From positions 687,001 through 751,000 of the forward strand of contig NC_010718.1 of assembly GCF_000020005.1 (NCBI RefSeq): a DNA stretch of 64,000 nucleotides, written 5' to 3'. The notes below the pieces were generated by a model. It was not told the origin of the DNA. It searched no databases and was given only the letters and a program-made list of their open reading frames with translations. Each line of letters begins with the position of its first letter. Positions within the stretch are counted from its first letter, which is position 1. The position numbers were made by a program, and so were the translations under genes. Source of the DNA: Natranaerobius thermophilus JW/NM-WN-LF (GTDB lineage: Bacteria > Bacillota > Natranaerobiia > Natranaerobiales > Natranaerobiaceae). Positions 8,120 through 16,504 of this stretch are shown one piece after another.

Positions 8120-9526
8120 ATGAAGATCACCTTAATAGAACCCAAATCTCCTGGGGTACATGTTTTCAATAAGGTTAAGCTTCCCAGGCTGGGACTACCT
8201 ATAATGGCGACAATTTTAAAACAAAAAGGTTACGATGTTGAAGTTCAAGCTGAAGAAATCAGATCACTAAATTTTGACAGGATTTACAATTCTGACTTAG
8301 TGGGTCTATCAACAATTACTTCCACAGCACCTAGAGCCTACCATTTGGCAGACAAAATCAAGAACCAGGTAGATATACCAATTGTGATCGGAGGTTCTCA
8401 TGTTACTTTTTATCCAGAGGAGGCTCTTTCTCATGCAGATTTTTGCGTTATGGGCGAAGGAGAAAAGTCTTTTTTAGAACTGGTAGAATTCATTGATACT
8501 CAGAAGGATTCCGGAAAAAAACCTGAAAACATTCCAGGTTTGGCCTATTTTAATGAAAACAAAGAGTTAATTAAAAACTCATTACCAGATCCGGTAACTC
8601 ATAATGATCTGCCATTTCCCGACTTGAGTTTGATTGCTGGTAGTGAGAAAATGAATATCCTGCCTATGGAAACTTCCAGAGGATGTCCCTTTGGTTGCAA
8701 GTTTTGTTCAGTTATTAAAATGTTTGGAAAGAAATACAGGTTTAAACACATTGATAAGGTTGCCGATGAATTAGCACGTCTTTCTCCTGCCAAAATATTT
8801 TTTTACGATGATAATTTTGCGGCAGACCGGGAGCGGACCTATCAATTGATGAAAAAAATTATTTCGAGAAGAGATATTAACATTCAATGGGGTGCACAAG
8901 TAAGAGCAGACATCTATAAAGACCCAGAATTACTAGATATCATGAAAGAAGCAGGGGGAAGGATGTTACACATTGGTTTTGAAAGTGTTAATCAATCAAC
9001 CTTGGAAGAATACAATAAGAGCCTAAGTATCGATGAAACAAAGCAGGCAATCAAAACAATTAAAGATAAAGGGTTCCACATCCATGGAATGTTCGTTATT
9101 GGCAGTGATCATGATGATGTCCGAACAGCTCACGAAACCGTCAATTTTGCCTTAAAACACAAAATTGATACTATTCAACTACTTATTTTAGTTCCCATTC
9201 CTGGTTCGGAACAGTTCCATGAATTAGCCTCTCAAAATCGATTGTTGCCATCTTCTTGGGAGTATTATGATGGCCATCATGTAGTTCATAGACCTGAAAA
9301 TATTTCTCCTTATGAGCTTCAATATCAGGTAATGAAAGAGATGACCAGATTTTATTCTTTCAAAAAATGCTTAGAATTGGCTGCGAAATTTAAGTTTATC
9401 AATCTATATTTTAGATTTTACGGATTTCGTACTCTCAGACAATGGTTTAAGGACCGCAAAAATATTTCTTATCTTGAATTTCTTAAAAAGAAATACTCTC
9501 CTGATGTAACCATGAACACACAATAA
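8120..9526 (+). CDS. Cobalamin-binding-domain radical SAM protein
   Basis: 468 residues. Residues 1-140 form a B12-binding-like Rossmann domain (GLSTITSTAPRAYHLADKI, GGSHVTFYPEEAL, CVMGEGE). The radical SAM cluster motif CxxxCxxC is C189-C193-C196 in RGCPFGCKFCSV, followed by a TIM-barrel-type region (FFYDDNFAADRE, HIGFESVN). The C-terminal about 90 residues are basic and lack recognisable extra clusters. Members of this class do methylations, ring rearrangements or cyclisations on lipids, tetrapyrroles and antibiotics; the substrate here cannot be told. GAGGTGATG precedes the ATG. It is a single-gene unit, divergent from asd and convergent with the betaine-binding lipoprotein. Notable only as another SAM- and B12-dependent enzyme beside a SAM/B12 methyl-cycle locus. 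Confidence 0.85.
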   Translation: MKITLIEPKSPGVHVFNKVKLPRLGLPIMATILKQKGYDVEVQAEEIRSLNFDRIYNSDLVGLSTITSTAPRAYHLADKIKNQVDIPIVIGGSHVTFYPEEALSHADFCVMGEGEKSFLELVEFIDTQKDSGKKPENIPGLAYFNENKELIKNSLPDPVTHNDLPFPDLSLIAGSEKMNILPMETSRGCPFGCKFCSVIKMFGKKYRFKHIDKVADELARLSPAKIFFYDDNFAADRERTYQLMKKIISRRDINIQWGAQVRADIYKDPELLDIMKEAGGRMLHIGFESVNQSTLEEYNKSLSIDETKQAIKTIKDKGFHIHGMFVIGSDHDDVRTAHETVNFALKHKIDTIQLLILVPIPGSEQFHELASQNRLLPSSWEYYDGHHVVHRPENISPYELQYQVMKEMTRFYSFKKCLELAAKFKFINLYFRFYGFRTLRQWFKDRKNISYLEFLKKKYSPDVTMNTQ

Positions 9527-9542
9527 ATTAAATAATAATGTA

Positions 9543-9585
9543 AAAAACACAAACTCACCCGTTTTTGGAGCGGGTGAGTTTGTGT
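9543..9585 (-). terminator. Terminator of the betaine-binding-protein transcript
   Basis: A 15-bp stem (ACACAAACTCACCCG and its complement) with a 9-base loop. The T-run (GTTTTTT) follows on the minus strand, so it mainly terminates the minus-strand operon. It may also slow transcription leaving the radical SAM gene. Confidence 0.88.
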
Positions 9586-9624
9586 GTGGAATAAATGAGG
9601 GAAAATGGTTAGGGAGAATATTAA

Positions 9625-10578
9625 TTAGGGGGTCCAGTCTTCAACTTTGTCAGAATTGTCTTCAATCCACCTTTTGGCAGATTCCTCTTCATCTTCTGTT
9701 TCATTAATATCTGCCATTAACTCTCCTAAACCTTGTTGGGAAAGCTGAAACTCTTCTAAGAACTCTCTTACTTCCGGTAAATCTTGTTCTAAATCAGATC
9801 TTCCGATATTATAGATGTTCTCTTGTTCTCCATATACTTTTTTTGGATCTTCAAGGAATTCTAAATCCCAGGTGGCAAATTTCCAATGAGGAATCCAACC
9901 TGTAACTACTACCCATTCCTCTTCTTCAATGCTTTCTTGTAGAGCAGTTGCCATGGCAGGGTCACTACCTTCGATTAAATTAAAGTTTAGACCATATTCT
10001 TCTAAAGCGGTTTCTGTTGTTTGCATAATTCCAGCACCGGGGTCAATTCCAATTATTTCACCGTCAAATTTATCAGTCACATCATTCATGTCTTCAATAC
10101 TATCGATATCTACATAATCAGGGACTACTAGTCCAATTCTTGCACCTTCAAAGTTAGGACTAATTTTATCTACTTTATCCTGATATTCTTCCCAGTATTC
10201 TTCATGAGTAATTGGTAACCAACCACCTAGAAATACATCGTGTTCACCTTCAGCAATATCAGTATAAATTGGTCCCGGATCGGCCATTGTTAATTCGACT
10301 TCATATCCCATTTCTTCTTCTAAAATTTCCTTAGCTAAATAAGTAGTTGCAACACAATCAGCCCAGTTTACGTAAGCAATCTCAATTGTTTGAGTTGTCT
10401 GCTGTTCGTCTTCAGATTGTTCTTCTGACTTTTCATTATCTGGATTTTGTTCTTGTTCTTCAACTTTAGTGCTTTCTTCTGGGATTGCTTCATCACCACA
10501 GGCTGCCATCAGGCCACCTGTGGTGATGATTACAATCATAAATAATATTATTTTATTATTTGAAATTATTCTTAACAT
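9625..10578 (-). CDS. Glycine-betaine/quaternary-amine ABC transporter substrate-binding lipoprotein
   Basis: About 317 residues. A lipoprotein signal peptide ends in GGLMAAC, so the mature protein is anchored outside the membrane. A long, very acidic linker (Glu/Asp/Gln rich) follows, as expected in a halophile. The OpuAC/ProX-type fold is marked by YVNWADCVATTYLA, GGWLPITHEEYW and VVVTGWIPHWKFATWDLEFL. The many Trp residues are the kind that form an aromatic cage for betaine. AAAGGAGG eight bases before the ATG decides the start. It lies 26 bases after ahcY on the same strand, so it is probably co-transcribed. No permease or ATPase gene is nearby, so it must work with components encoded elsewhere or act as a sensor. 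Confidence 0.88.
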   Translation of the reverse strand: MLRIISNNKIILFMIVIITTGGLMAACGDEAIPEESTKVEEQEQNPDNEKSEEQSEDEQQTTQTIEIAYVNWADCVATTYLAKEILEEEMGYEVELTMADPGPIYTDIAEGEHDVFLGGWLPITHEEYWEEYQDKVDKISPNFEGARIGLVVPDYVDIDSIEDMNDVTDKFDGEIIGIDPGAGIMQTTETALEEYGLNFNLIEGSDPAMATALQESIEEEEWVVVTGWIPHWKFATWDLEFLEDPKKVYGEQENIYNIGRSDLEQDLPEVREFLEEFQLSQQGLGELMADINETEDEEESAKRWIEDNSDKVEDWTP

Positions 10579-10604
10579 GATATCCACCTCCTTTTGGTGG
10601 TTAA

Positions 10605-11861
10605 TTAAGTCCCAACATCCCAGGAGTTTAGATACTCTTTTTGTTCTTCCGTTAGCTGTTCAAGTTCCATTCCCATACATTTAAGTTTTAACTCGGCTAT
10701 ACCTTCGTCTAAATGTTTTGGTACAGGATATACATCGTTTTTAAGGTTCGTTTTTTCATTAGCCAGGTATTCTACTGATAAGGCCTGGTTGGAAAAGCTC
10801 ATGTCCATAACGTCTGCCGGGTGTCCTTCTCCAGCAGATAGATTAACTAGCCTTCCTTCACCAATAACATATACTTTCCGACCATCTTTCAACTGGTATT
10901 CTTCAACATCAGGACGTACTGTTCGTTTTGTTTTAGACATTTTCTCCAGTGATTCTAAATTGATTTCAACATTGAAATGACCAGAATTCGATAGGATGCA
11001 GCCGTCTTTAATGTTTTCTAAATGATGTTTATCAACTACATTTTTATTACCAGTAGTAGTTACGACAAAGTCTGCATTCTTAGCAGCTTCCTCCATACTT
11101 TTAACTTCAAAGCCATCCAGTGAAGCTTCTAAAGCTCTCACAGGATCTACTTCCACTACTGTCACTCTAGCGCCAAGCCCACTAGCATCTTTGGCAACAC
11201 CACGGCCGCACCAGCCGTAGCCAACTACAACAAAACTGGTACCTGCCATTAAATAATTGGTGGCTCTCATGATACCATCTATAGTTGACTGGCCAGTACC
11301 GTAGCGGTTGTCAAACATGTGTTTTGTCATGGCATCGTTCACTGCGATCACTGGATACTGTAGATAATTGTCTCTGGCCATAGCTTTTAAACGAGTGACA
11401 CCAGTTGTAGTTTCTTCAGTACCTCCAGAAATGTTATCAAGCAGTTCTCTTCTTTCACTGTGTAATGTGTTGATTAAGTCTGCACCATCATCAACTGTGA
11501 TGTGTGGTTTAATATCTAAGACTTCTAAAATTCGATTGTAAAAGTCTTCTTTACCTTCACCTCGTTTGGCATGAGTTGGCACTTGATATACTTCATTTAA
11601 AGCAGCAACCACATCATCTTGAGTACTAAGAGGATTAGAACCACACAGTGCTACTTCAGCACCTCCATCTTTTAGAGTGATTAACAAATTAGCGGTTTTA
11701 GGTGTTACGTGCAAGCATGCACTAACCCTAACACCTTTTAGAGGTTGGTTTTCCTTCCAGCGTTCAGAAATACTCTGTAAGACAGGCATTTTGTTTCTTG
11801 CCCAAGTTATTTTGTTTTCACCTTGTTCAACTAAATTGTTACTAGTTTTTACTGTAGCCAT
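10605..11861 (-). CDS. ahcY: Adenosylhomocysteinase (S-adenosylhomocysteine hydrolase)
   Basis: 418 residues. It splits S-adenosylhomocysteine to homocysteine and adenosine, relieving product inhibition of the SAM-dependent methyltransferases nearby. The NAD-binding stretch GYGWCGRGVAKDASGLGARV and downstream VVEVDPVRALEAS are clear. SACLHVTPKTANL and SNSGHFNVEINL are characteristic of the family. AAGGAGGAG lies ahead of the ATG. Before the IS6-like insertion, this ribosome site overlapped the end of metK (see findings); the element now separates them by 1.2 kb. Transcription of ahcY must therefore come through or from the element, or from a cryptic promoter. Confidence 0.95.
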   Translation of the reverse strand: MATVKTSNNLVEQGENKITWARNKMPVLQSISERWKENQPLKGVRVSACLHVTPKTANLLITLKDGGAEVALCGSNPLSTQDDVVAALNEVYQVPTHAKRGEGKEDFYNRILEVLDIKPHITVDDGADLINTLHSERRELLDNISGGTEETTTGVTRLKAMARDNYLQYPVIAVNDAMTKHMFDNRYGTGQSTIDGIMRATNYLMAGTSFVVVGYGWCGRGVAKDASGLGARVTVVEVDPVRALEASLDGFEVKSMEEAAKNADFVVTTTGNKNVVDKHHLENIKDGCILSNSGHFNVEINLESLEKMSKTKRTVRPDVEEYQLKDGRKVYVIGEGRLVNLSAGEGHPADVMDMSFSNQALSVEYLANEKTNLKNDVYPVPKHLDEGIAELKLKCMGMELEQLTEEQKEYLNSWDVGT

Positions 11862-11883
11862 AATACTACTTCTCCTCCTTCCA

Positions 11884-11891
11884 TTTATTTT
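11884..11891 (+). repeat. 8-bp target-site duplication, left copy
   Basis: TTTATTTT directly abuts the left end of the IS6-like element. The identical 8-mer abuts the right end at 13118-13125. Eight bases is the usual duplication for the IS6 family. Confidence 0.85.
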
Positions 11892-11915
11892 AGTTCTGTT
11901 AAGTTATATGATATT

Positions 11916-11992
11916 TGAATCAGTCTCCGTCCCGGAGTTAAGATAGTTTTAGACAGAAATCAAAACCCTCCGGGAGAAAGGAGACTGATTCA
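11916..11992 (+). promoter_or_regulatory. Long inverted repeat covering the transposase ribosome site and start
   Basis: TGAATCAGTCTCC at 11916 pairs with GGAGACTGATTCA ending at 11992, and CCCGGAG pairs with CTCCGGG inside it. The 3' arm contains the GAAAGGAGA ribosome site and the A of the transposase ATG. A transcript reading in from outside would fold and hide the start; one starting inside the element would not. This is a plausible guard against impinging transcription (inference). Confidence 0.65.
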
Positions 11993-13053
11993 TGACTAAA
12001 GTTGTATGCCCTAGATGCAATAACAACTGCTCTGACAAGTTTTATAAGTTTGGTTTTGATAATCATGGTCATCAAAAGTATCAATGTCAAGAATGTTTTA
12101 GTCAGTTTGCACCTAAGACACTTTCTAAAGGCGGGGATAAAAGAGGCCCTAATATGCCTCGCAAATATCCCTCTTGCCCTAAATGCGGGAAAGCTACATT
12201 TTTACATCACGACTATGAATTTTATTCTAATTTGAGGTGTTGTGACAAAAGCTGTAATCATTCTTTCTATGTCCCTAAACCTCAAAGTATTCCTGAACCT
12301 TCGCAACTTGATATTAACGGCAAAGTAGACTTCTCTAACATGAGACATCCTCTTCATACTATTATTCGAGCTCTTTACCTGTACTTCATTAATGGCAGCT
12401 CTACTAGAGGTGTCTCTCAATTCCTTCTTGATTGTGAAGGAATTAAAGTGTCTCATGTTACTATTGCTGACTGGACTAAAAAGTTTGCACCTCTTTTTCT
12501 TTATATCTCTAGATATCTTAAACCTATTGATCTAGACTCTTCTGATGAGTGGCATGTTGACGAAACTGTAATTAAAATTAAAGGCCAAAGATTCTACGCC
12601 TGGACTGTTATTGATGCTGAAACTAGATTTGTACTTGCATTTCATCTATCTCCTTACAGAGATAGCCAGGCTGCTTTTAAAGTGCTGAACTATGCTAAGA
12701 AACATTTTGGACGACCTCATAGTATCGTCACAGATAGATATTGGGCTTACAATGCTCCAATTAAAGTTCTGTTTCCAAACTCTAATCACATCAGAGTCAA
12801 GTCTTTTCAAGATGATATCTCTAATAACTTAATTGAATCTTTTTTTCAGATTTTCAAAAGCTGGGTTAAGCAACGCAGAGGATTTGCTTCTTTCCAGTCA
12901 GCCAACAAGTTGATTGCGGTATTTGTGTTTGCTTTTAACTTTGTTAGGACAAGCAATGTTTTGAATCAGTCTACTCCTGCTCAAGTTGCTGGGATTAATT
13001 ACTCTAATCGTAATAGGACTTTTTGGCTTTTACATAGTAATAATGCCGCTTGA
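11992..13053 (+). CDS. IS6/IS240-like DDE transposase with N-terminal zinc ribbons
   Basis: 353 residues. The first 100 residues carry two Cys4-type zinc-ribbon motifs (CPRCNNNC with CQEC, and CPKCGKA with CCDKSC). The catalytic DDE core follows: D in WHVDETVIK, D in SIVTDRYWAY and E in NNLIESFFQIF, with WVKQRRGF after the Glu. This arrangement matches IS6/IS240-like (DDE_Tnp_IS240) enzymes. The frame is intact with no stops, consistent with a recent insertion. Confidence 0.88.
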   Translation: MTKVVCPRCNNNCSDKFYKFGFDNHGHQKYQCQECFSQFAPKTLSKGGDKRGPNMPRKYPSCPKCGKATFLHHDYEFYSNLRCCDKSCNHSFYVPKPQSIPEPSQLDINGKVDFSNMRHPLHTIIRALYLYFINGSSTRGVSQFLLDCEGIKVSHVTIADWTKKFAPLFLYISRYLKPIDLDSSDEWHVDETVIKIKGQRFYAWTVIDAETRFVLAFHLSPYRDSQAAFKVLNYAKKHFGRPHSIVTDRYWAYNAPIKVLFPNSNHIRVKSFQDDISNNLIESFFQIFKSWVKQRRGFASFQSANKLIAVFVFAFNFVRTSNVLNQSTPAQVAGINYSNRNRTFWLLHSNNAA

Positions 13054-13096
13054 CTGCCAAATCTTTTGAAATCTTGCGAGCAAGTGAGCTTATTTT

Positions 13097-14302
13097 TCAT
13101 AACAACTTAACAGACTCTTTATTTTTTAAATCTTTGACCATATCCAGCTTTTCCCAAGGTAAATTTAAATCGTTTCTGCCAAAATGTCCGTATGCAGCAG
13201 TTTGTCTGTAAATAGGACGTTTTAACTCGAATCTATCTATAATGGCAGCTGGACGCCAGTCAAAGCTTTCTTGCAACCAATTGGATAGTTTTTCTTCAGA
13301 AACTTTTCCTGTTCCAAAGGTATTCACCCATAAGGATACCGGTTTGGCTACACCGATGGAATATGCAACTGATACTTCACATCTATTTGCTAATCCAGCA
13401 GCTACAACATTTTTGGCAGCATATCTAGCCGCATAAGCTGCTGAACGGTCTACCTTAGATGGATCCTTTCCGGAGAAGGCACCTCCTCCAATTCTGCCAA
13501 TACCACCATAGGTATCGACAACTATTTTCCTTCCTGTAACCCCTGCATCCCCTTGAGGGCCACCAACTACAAACCTTCCAGTAGGATTAATTAAAAACTC
13601 GGTTTCATCAGTTATTAAGTTTTCAGGGACATTTCTTTTGATAATTTTTTCAATCAAATCATTTTCGATAGTTTCATTATCAACTTCTTCTGGATGTTGA
13701 GCGGAAATTAAGATATTAGAAATTGCGCTAGGTTGATTGTTTTCATATTCCACAGTCACCTGTGTTTTTCCATCAGGACGTAGATAAGAAATCTCTCCAT
13801 TTCTTCTAGCTTCTGATAGCTTCCTAGATAGCCTGTGAGCAAGCATGATTGGCATAGGCATGAATTCTTCAGTTTCGTCAGTGGCATAACCATACATCAT
13901 GCCTTGATCACCAGCACCAACATCATTTTTATCTTCGCCATCCACACCCATTGCAATATCAGGAGATTGTTCATCAATTGAAACAGAAACTCCACATGTA
14001 TCGCAGTCGAATCCGTATTTAGCTTTGGTGTAACCTATATCTTTAAGAGTTTCTCTAACCACATTACTTATGTCCACATTAGCCTTAGTGGTGATTTCAC
14101 CGAATACATTCACTTGTCCAGTAGTGACAGCAGTCTCACAAGCAACTCTAGATTCTGGATCCTCCTCCAATAAGGCATCTAAGACTGCATCTGAAATTTG
14201 ATCACATATCTTATCTGGATGTCCCTCAGTCACCGATTCAGAAGTAATTAAATTCTTATTTTCTTCTTTGGCTTTAATTTCCGAAGTTTTTTCAACTGCC
14301 AA
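13097..14302 (-). CDS. metK: S-adenosylmethionine synthetase with IS-altered C terminus
   Basis: About 401 residues. It makes SAM from methionine and ATP. Family motifs are [19 protein letters not shown] near the N terminus, [12 protein letters not shown] and [22 protein letters not shown] at 14302 is chosen because AGGAGG lies eight bases before it; the GTG nine bases upstream sits inside that ribosome site. The last six codons (ESVKLL) and the stop come from the right end of the inserted IS6-like element. Removing the element would end the protein WKEEK instead, four bases before ahcY. The catalytic core is untouched. The promoter and a long leader lie upstream. Confidence 0.95.
   Translation of the reverse strand: MAVEKTSEIKAKEENKNLITSESVTEGHPDKICDQISDAVLDALLEEDPESRVACETAVTTGQVNVFGEITTKANVDISNVVRETLKDIGYTKAKYGFDCDTCGVSVSIDEQSPDIAMGVDGEDKNDVGAGDQGMMYGYATDETEEFMPMPIMLAHRLSRKLSEARRNGEISYLRPDGKTQVTVEYENNQPSAISNILISAQHPEEVDNETIENDLIEKIIKRNVPENLITDETEFLINPTGRFVVGGPQGDAGVTGRKIVVDTYGGIGRIGGGAFSGKDPSKVDRSAAYAARYAAKNVVAAGLANRCEVSVAYSIGVAKPVSLWVNTFGTGKVSEEKLSNWLQESFDWRPAAIIDRFELKRPIYRQTAAYGHFGRNDLNLPWEKLDMVKDLKNKESVKLL
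13118..13125 (+). repeat. 8-bp target-site duplication, right copy
   Basis: TTTATTTT, identical to 11884-11891. It falls in the metK coding sequence (the last LKNK codons), and its end coincides with a codon boundary. Confidence 0.85.
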
Positions 14303-14523
14303 AAAATCCACCTCCTAGAATAAGTTTTTGTAACTGTTACTTTACAGGTGCCACTTTCAAGGTAACTACTTTCAGTAGTTAAAGTACTGCTAACCTAAAC
14401 TGATACTAATTTTTTATGAGATAGATTTAACAACGACGTTAGTCAGTAAAAATACTGAAAATAATAACGCAATAATTGAATAGTATCGACAACTTTCGCG
14501 AGGCCCCGCAACATTCAGTAGCA

Positions 14524-14551
14524 AGTATAACATAGATAGAAATCCTTTCAA
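14524..14551 (-). promoter_or_regulatory. SigA-type promoter for metK
   Basis: Minus strand TTGAAA, 16-base spacer, TATACT. The predicted start lies near 14517, giving a leader of about 215 bases before the metK start. Confidence 0.6.
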
Positions 14552-14668
14552 GAAACAAGTAGGGGTGTAAGGTCACCATGTAACCCTATGATTGTTAGAA
14601 ATATCCATATATATTAGATATCTAACAATATATACAAAATAATGCTTATATATCCGGTTTTATCAAGT

Positions 14669-14697
14669 TTGATATTTAATAATTTTAACCGTACTAT
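14669..14697 (+). promoter_or_regulatory. SigA-type promoter for the betaine-synthesis operon
   Basis: TTGATA, 17-base spacer, TACTAT. The predicted start is near 14704, about 100 bases before the first methyltransferase start, leaving two hairpins in the leader. Confidence 0.5.
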
Positions 14698-14807
14698 TAA
14701 CAAGTGCGGTGTTAAAGAAATTATATTGAAACAGTTTAGTTACTGTTTCAAAAATTCATTCTGTTAAAACCTTTTATAGCAGAATTATTTCAAAAGGAGG
14801 TAAGTTT

Positions 14808-15650
14808 ATGACTACTAACGAGTACGCGCAAATAGCCAAAGATTATTACAACAGTACAGCTCACGAAATTTATAAAGAGTGCTGGGGAGGTGAAAATCAC
14901 CACTTAGGGATCTTTGATAATACAGATGATTTCTATCAAGCTGCCCAAAAAGCTAACGAAAACCTTGTTACAAAATTGCAAGTCAAAGAAGGAGATCATG
15001 TTCTAGATATAGGCAGTGGTTTTTGTGGTCTACCGCGTTATATAGTAAAGAATACCAATTGTGAAAAAGTAACAGCTTTAAATATTTCAGAAAAAGAAAA
15101 CGAATACGCCAGGCAAAAAAATAAACAAGAAAATCTTCACCATAAAATTGATGTAGTTGATGGGGACTTTAACAATATGCCTTTTCCAGATAAGAATTTT
15201 GATATTTTAGTTAGTCAGGATTCTATGTTACACAGTCCTAACAAAAAAGAACTATTGGAAGAATGCTTCAGGGTAATTAAACCAGGTGGAATGTTTGTAT
15301 TTTCCGATATTTTAAAACTTCCGGAACTAACTGAAGATGAAGCAAAGATTGTATATAATCGTATCAATGTTCCTCATTTGGCTACCTTTGACTTTTATGA
15401 GAAGGCCTTAATAGATGCGAATTTTAACGTAATTGATATTCAAGACCTGGGTAATATGAATCTAGCAAAGTCCTATCAATCTGTTTACGATAATTTAAAT
15501 GATAAGAAAAATTTTCTTATGAAAGATAAGAACATACCTCAAGACAGAATTGATATGACATTAAAAGGCCTGAAATATTGGGTAGAAAAGGCATCTGATA
15601 ATAAGTTGGGTTGGGGATTGTTTGTGAGTCAGCGTCCTAATAACCGGTAG
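14808..15650 (+). CDS. Sarcosine/dimethylglycine N-methyltransferase (glycine betaine synthesis)
   Basis: 280 residues. Class I SAM methyltransferase with motif I HVLDIGSGFCGLPRYIV at about 64-80, a motif IV-like DILVSQDSMLHS and the post-motif RVIKPGGMFVFSDIL. This pattern (SQDSxLHxxNK, VFSDIL) is that of the SDMT enzymes of halophiles, which carry sarcosine through dimethylglycine to betaine using two SAM. AAAGGAGG seven bases before the ATG. First gene of the plus-strand operon, with GSMT next; the pair makes the three-step route from glycine. The precise split of methylation steps between the two enzymes is known from related systems, not from this sequence. Confidence 0.88.
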   Translation: MTTNEYAQIAKDYYNSTAHEIYKECWGGENHHLGIFDNTDDFYQAAQKANENLVTKLQVKEGDHVLDIGSGFCGLPRYIVKNTNCEKVTALNISEKENEYARQKNKQENLHHKIDVVDGDFNNMPFPDKNFDILVSQDSMLHSPNKKELLEECFRVIKPGGMFVFSDILKLPELTEDEAKIVYNRINVPHLATFDFYEKALIDANFNVIDIQDLGNMNLAKSYQSVYDNLNDKKNFLMKDKNIPQDRIDMTLKGLKYWVEKASDNKLGWGLFVSQRPNNR

Positions 15651-15711
15651 AGTGAAGTAGAGTAAAAAGCTCATTTTAAGAATAAAAAATATTTAAAAGG
15701 GGGAGATTCAT

Positions 15712-16464
15712 ATCTCAACTGAAAATTACAAAGAAAAGTTTAAAGAGGAATATGCCAAGGGGTTGTCGGAAAGATGGGATGAAATAATTGACTGGGAAAA
15801 AAGAAGACAAAGTGAAGATAGTTTTTTTGAAAAACTATTGCATAATCACGGGGTAGAGAATGTGTTGGATATAGCCTGTGGCACAGGATTCCATTCAATT
15901 CATCTAGCAAAAGCTGGCTTTAATGTTAAAGCTGCAGATGGATCAGAAGCTATGTTGGCAAAAACGAAAGAGAATGCCAAGCTATACAATGTGGATTTTG
16001 AAGTTGAAAAGGCAGATTGGTTAAAACTTACCAATACAATTTCTGAAAAGTATGATGCGGTCATTTGTTTGGGGAATGCATTGACACATTTGTTCTATGA
16101 AGATTATTATCGTCGCGCTTTGGAACAAATTTATCAAGTTCTCAACAAAGGCGGCATTTTGGTAGCAGATCAAAGAAATTATGATGCAATCTTGGAAACG
16201 GGTTATAGTAGCAAACATAAGTATTATTACTGTGGAGATGAGGTGGAAGTTAAACCTATAATTATCGAAGACGATTTTGTTAGATTTGCTTACAAGTTTA
16301 GTGAAAATGAAAAATATTATCTGACACTACATCCTATCAGAATTGATAATCTAAGCCAGTATATTTTGGATGCCGGTTTTGAAAAAGTGGAAACTTATGG
16401 TGACTTCAAAAAAGATTATGATAAATACGATTCTGACTTCATAATTCAAGTAGCCCAAAAGTAA
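15712..16464 (+). CDS. Glycine/sarcosine N-methyltransferase with apparent AUC start
   Basis: About 251 residues. SAM motif I is NVLDIACGTGFHSIHLAKAG. The GSMT-specific strings AVICLGNALTHLF, DQRNYDAILETGY and YYYCGDEVEV are all present, matching characterised glycine/sarcosine methyltransferases of halophiles. It methylates glycine to sarcosine and dimethylglycine. In this frame there is no ATG, GTG or TTG until TTG 15763, which would lose the first 17 residues (STENYKEKFKEEYAKG) and has no properly spaced ribosome site. AAAAGGGGGAG ends six bases before ATC 15712. I therefore place the start at AUC; TTG 15763 is the fallback. Followed 40 bases later by the nucleoside kinase. Confidence 0.85.
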   Translation: MSTENYKEKFKEEYAKGLSERWDEIIDWEKRRQSEDSFFEKLLHNHGVENVLDIACGTGFHSIHLAKAGFNVKAADGSEAMLAKTKENAKLYNVDFEVEKADWLKLTNTISEKYDAVICLGNALTHLFYEDYYRRALEQIYQVLNKGGILVADQRNYDAILETGYSSKHKYYYCGDEVEVKPIIIEDDFVRFAYKFSENEKYYLTLHPIRIDNLSQYILDAGFEKVETYGDFKKDYDKYDSDFIIQVAQK

Positions 16465-16504
16465 AAATTTAAGGGTTGAAATAAATGAAAGGGGGAGCAT
16501 TTTC

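Larger units (their letters stand above)
11892..13117 (+). mobile_element. IS6-like insertion sequence between metK and ahcY
   Basis: A 1226-bp element. The left end reads AGTTCTGTTAAGTTATATGA and the right end, reversed, GAGTCTGTTAAGTTGTTATG: imperfect inverted repeats around CTGTTAAGTT that resemble IS6-family ends. It is flanked by perfect 8-bp direct repeats TTTATTTT. It carries one intact transposase gene, so it may still be active. The right end supplies the last six codons and stop of metK. Confidence 0.85.
14303..14807. other. Divergent regulatory region between metK and the betaine-synthesis operon
   Basis: About 500 bases with no gene. On the metK side, about 215 bases of leader RNA contain a GC-rich patch (GCGGGGCCTCGCGAAAG) and a hairpin AACTAC-TGAAA-GTAGTT near GTAACAGTTAC repeats. 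On the other side are inverted repeats ATTGTTAGA/TCTAACAAT (14589-14627), GAAACAGT/ACTGTTTC (14729-14750) and ATTCTG/CAGAAT (14757-14784), the last just before the AAAGGAGG of the first methyltransferase. I looked for SAM-I, SAM-II, SAH and c-di-AMP riboswitch consensus and did not find them. Osmotic control through this region is a reasonable guess only. Confidence 0.5.

Noticed and set aside
14303-14520. SAM riboswitch in the metK leader
   Set aside because: Searched by eye for SAM-I, SAM-II and SAH consensus cores on the minus strand; the long leader has hairpins but none of these signatures.
15763-16464. GSMT starting at TTG 15763
   Set aside because: It would remove residues conserved in related GSMTs and has no spaced ribosome site; AUC 15712 fits better, though the TTG remains a fallback.
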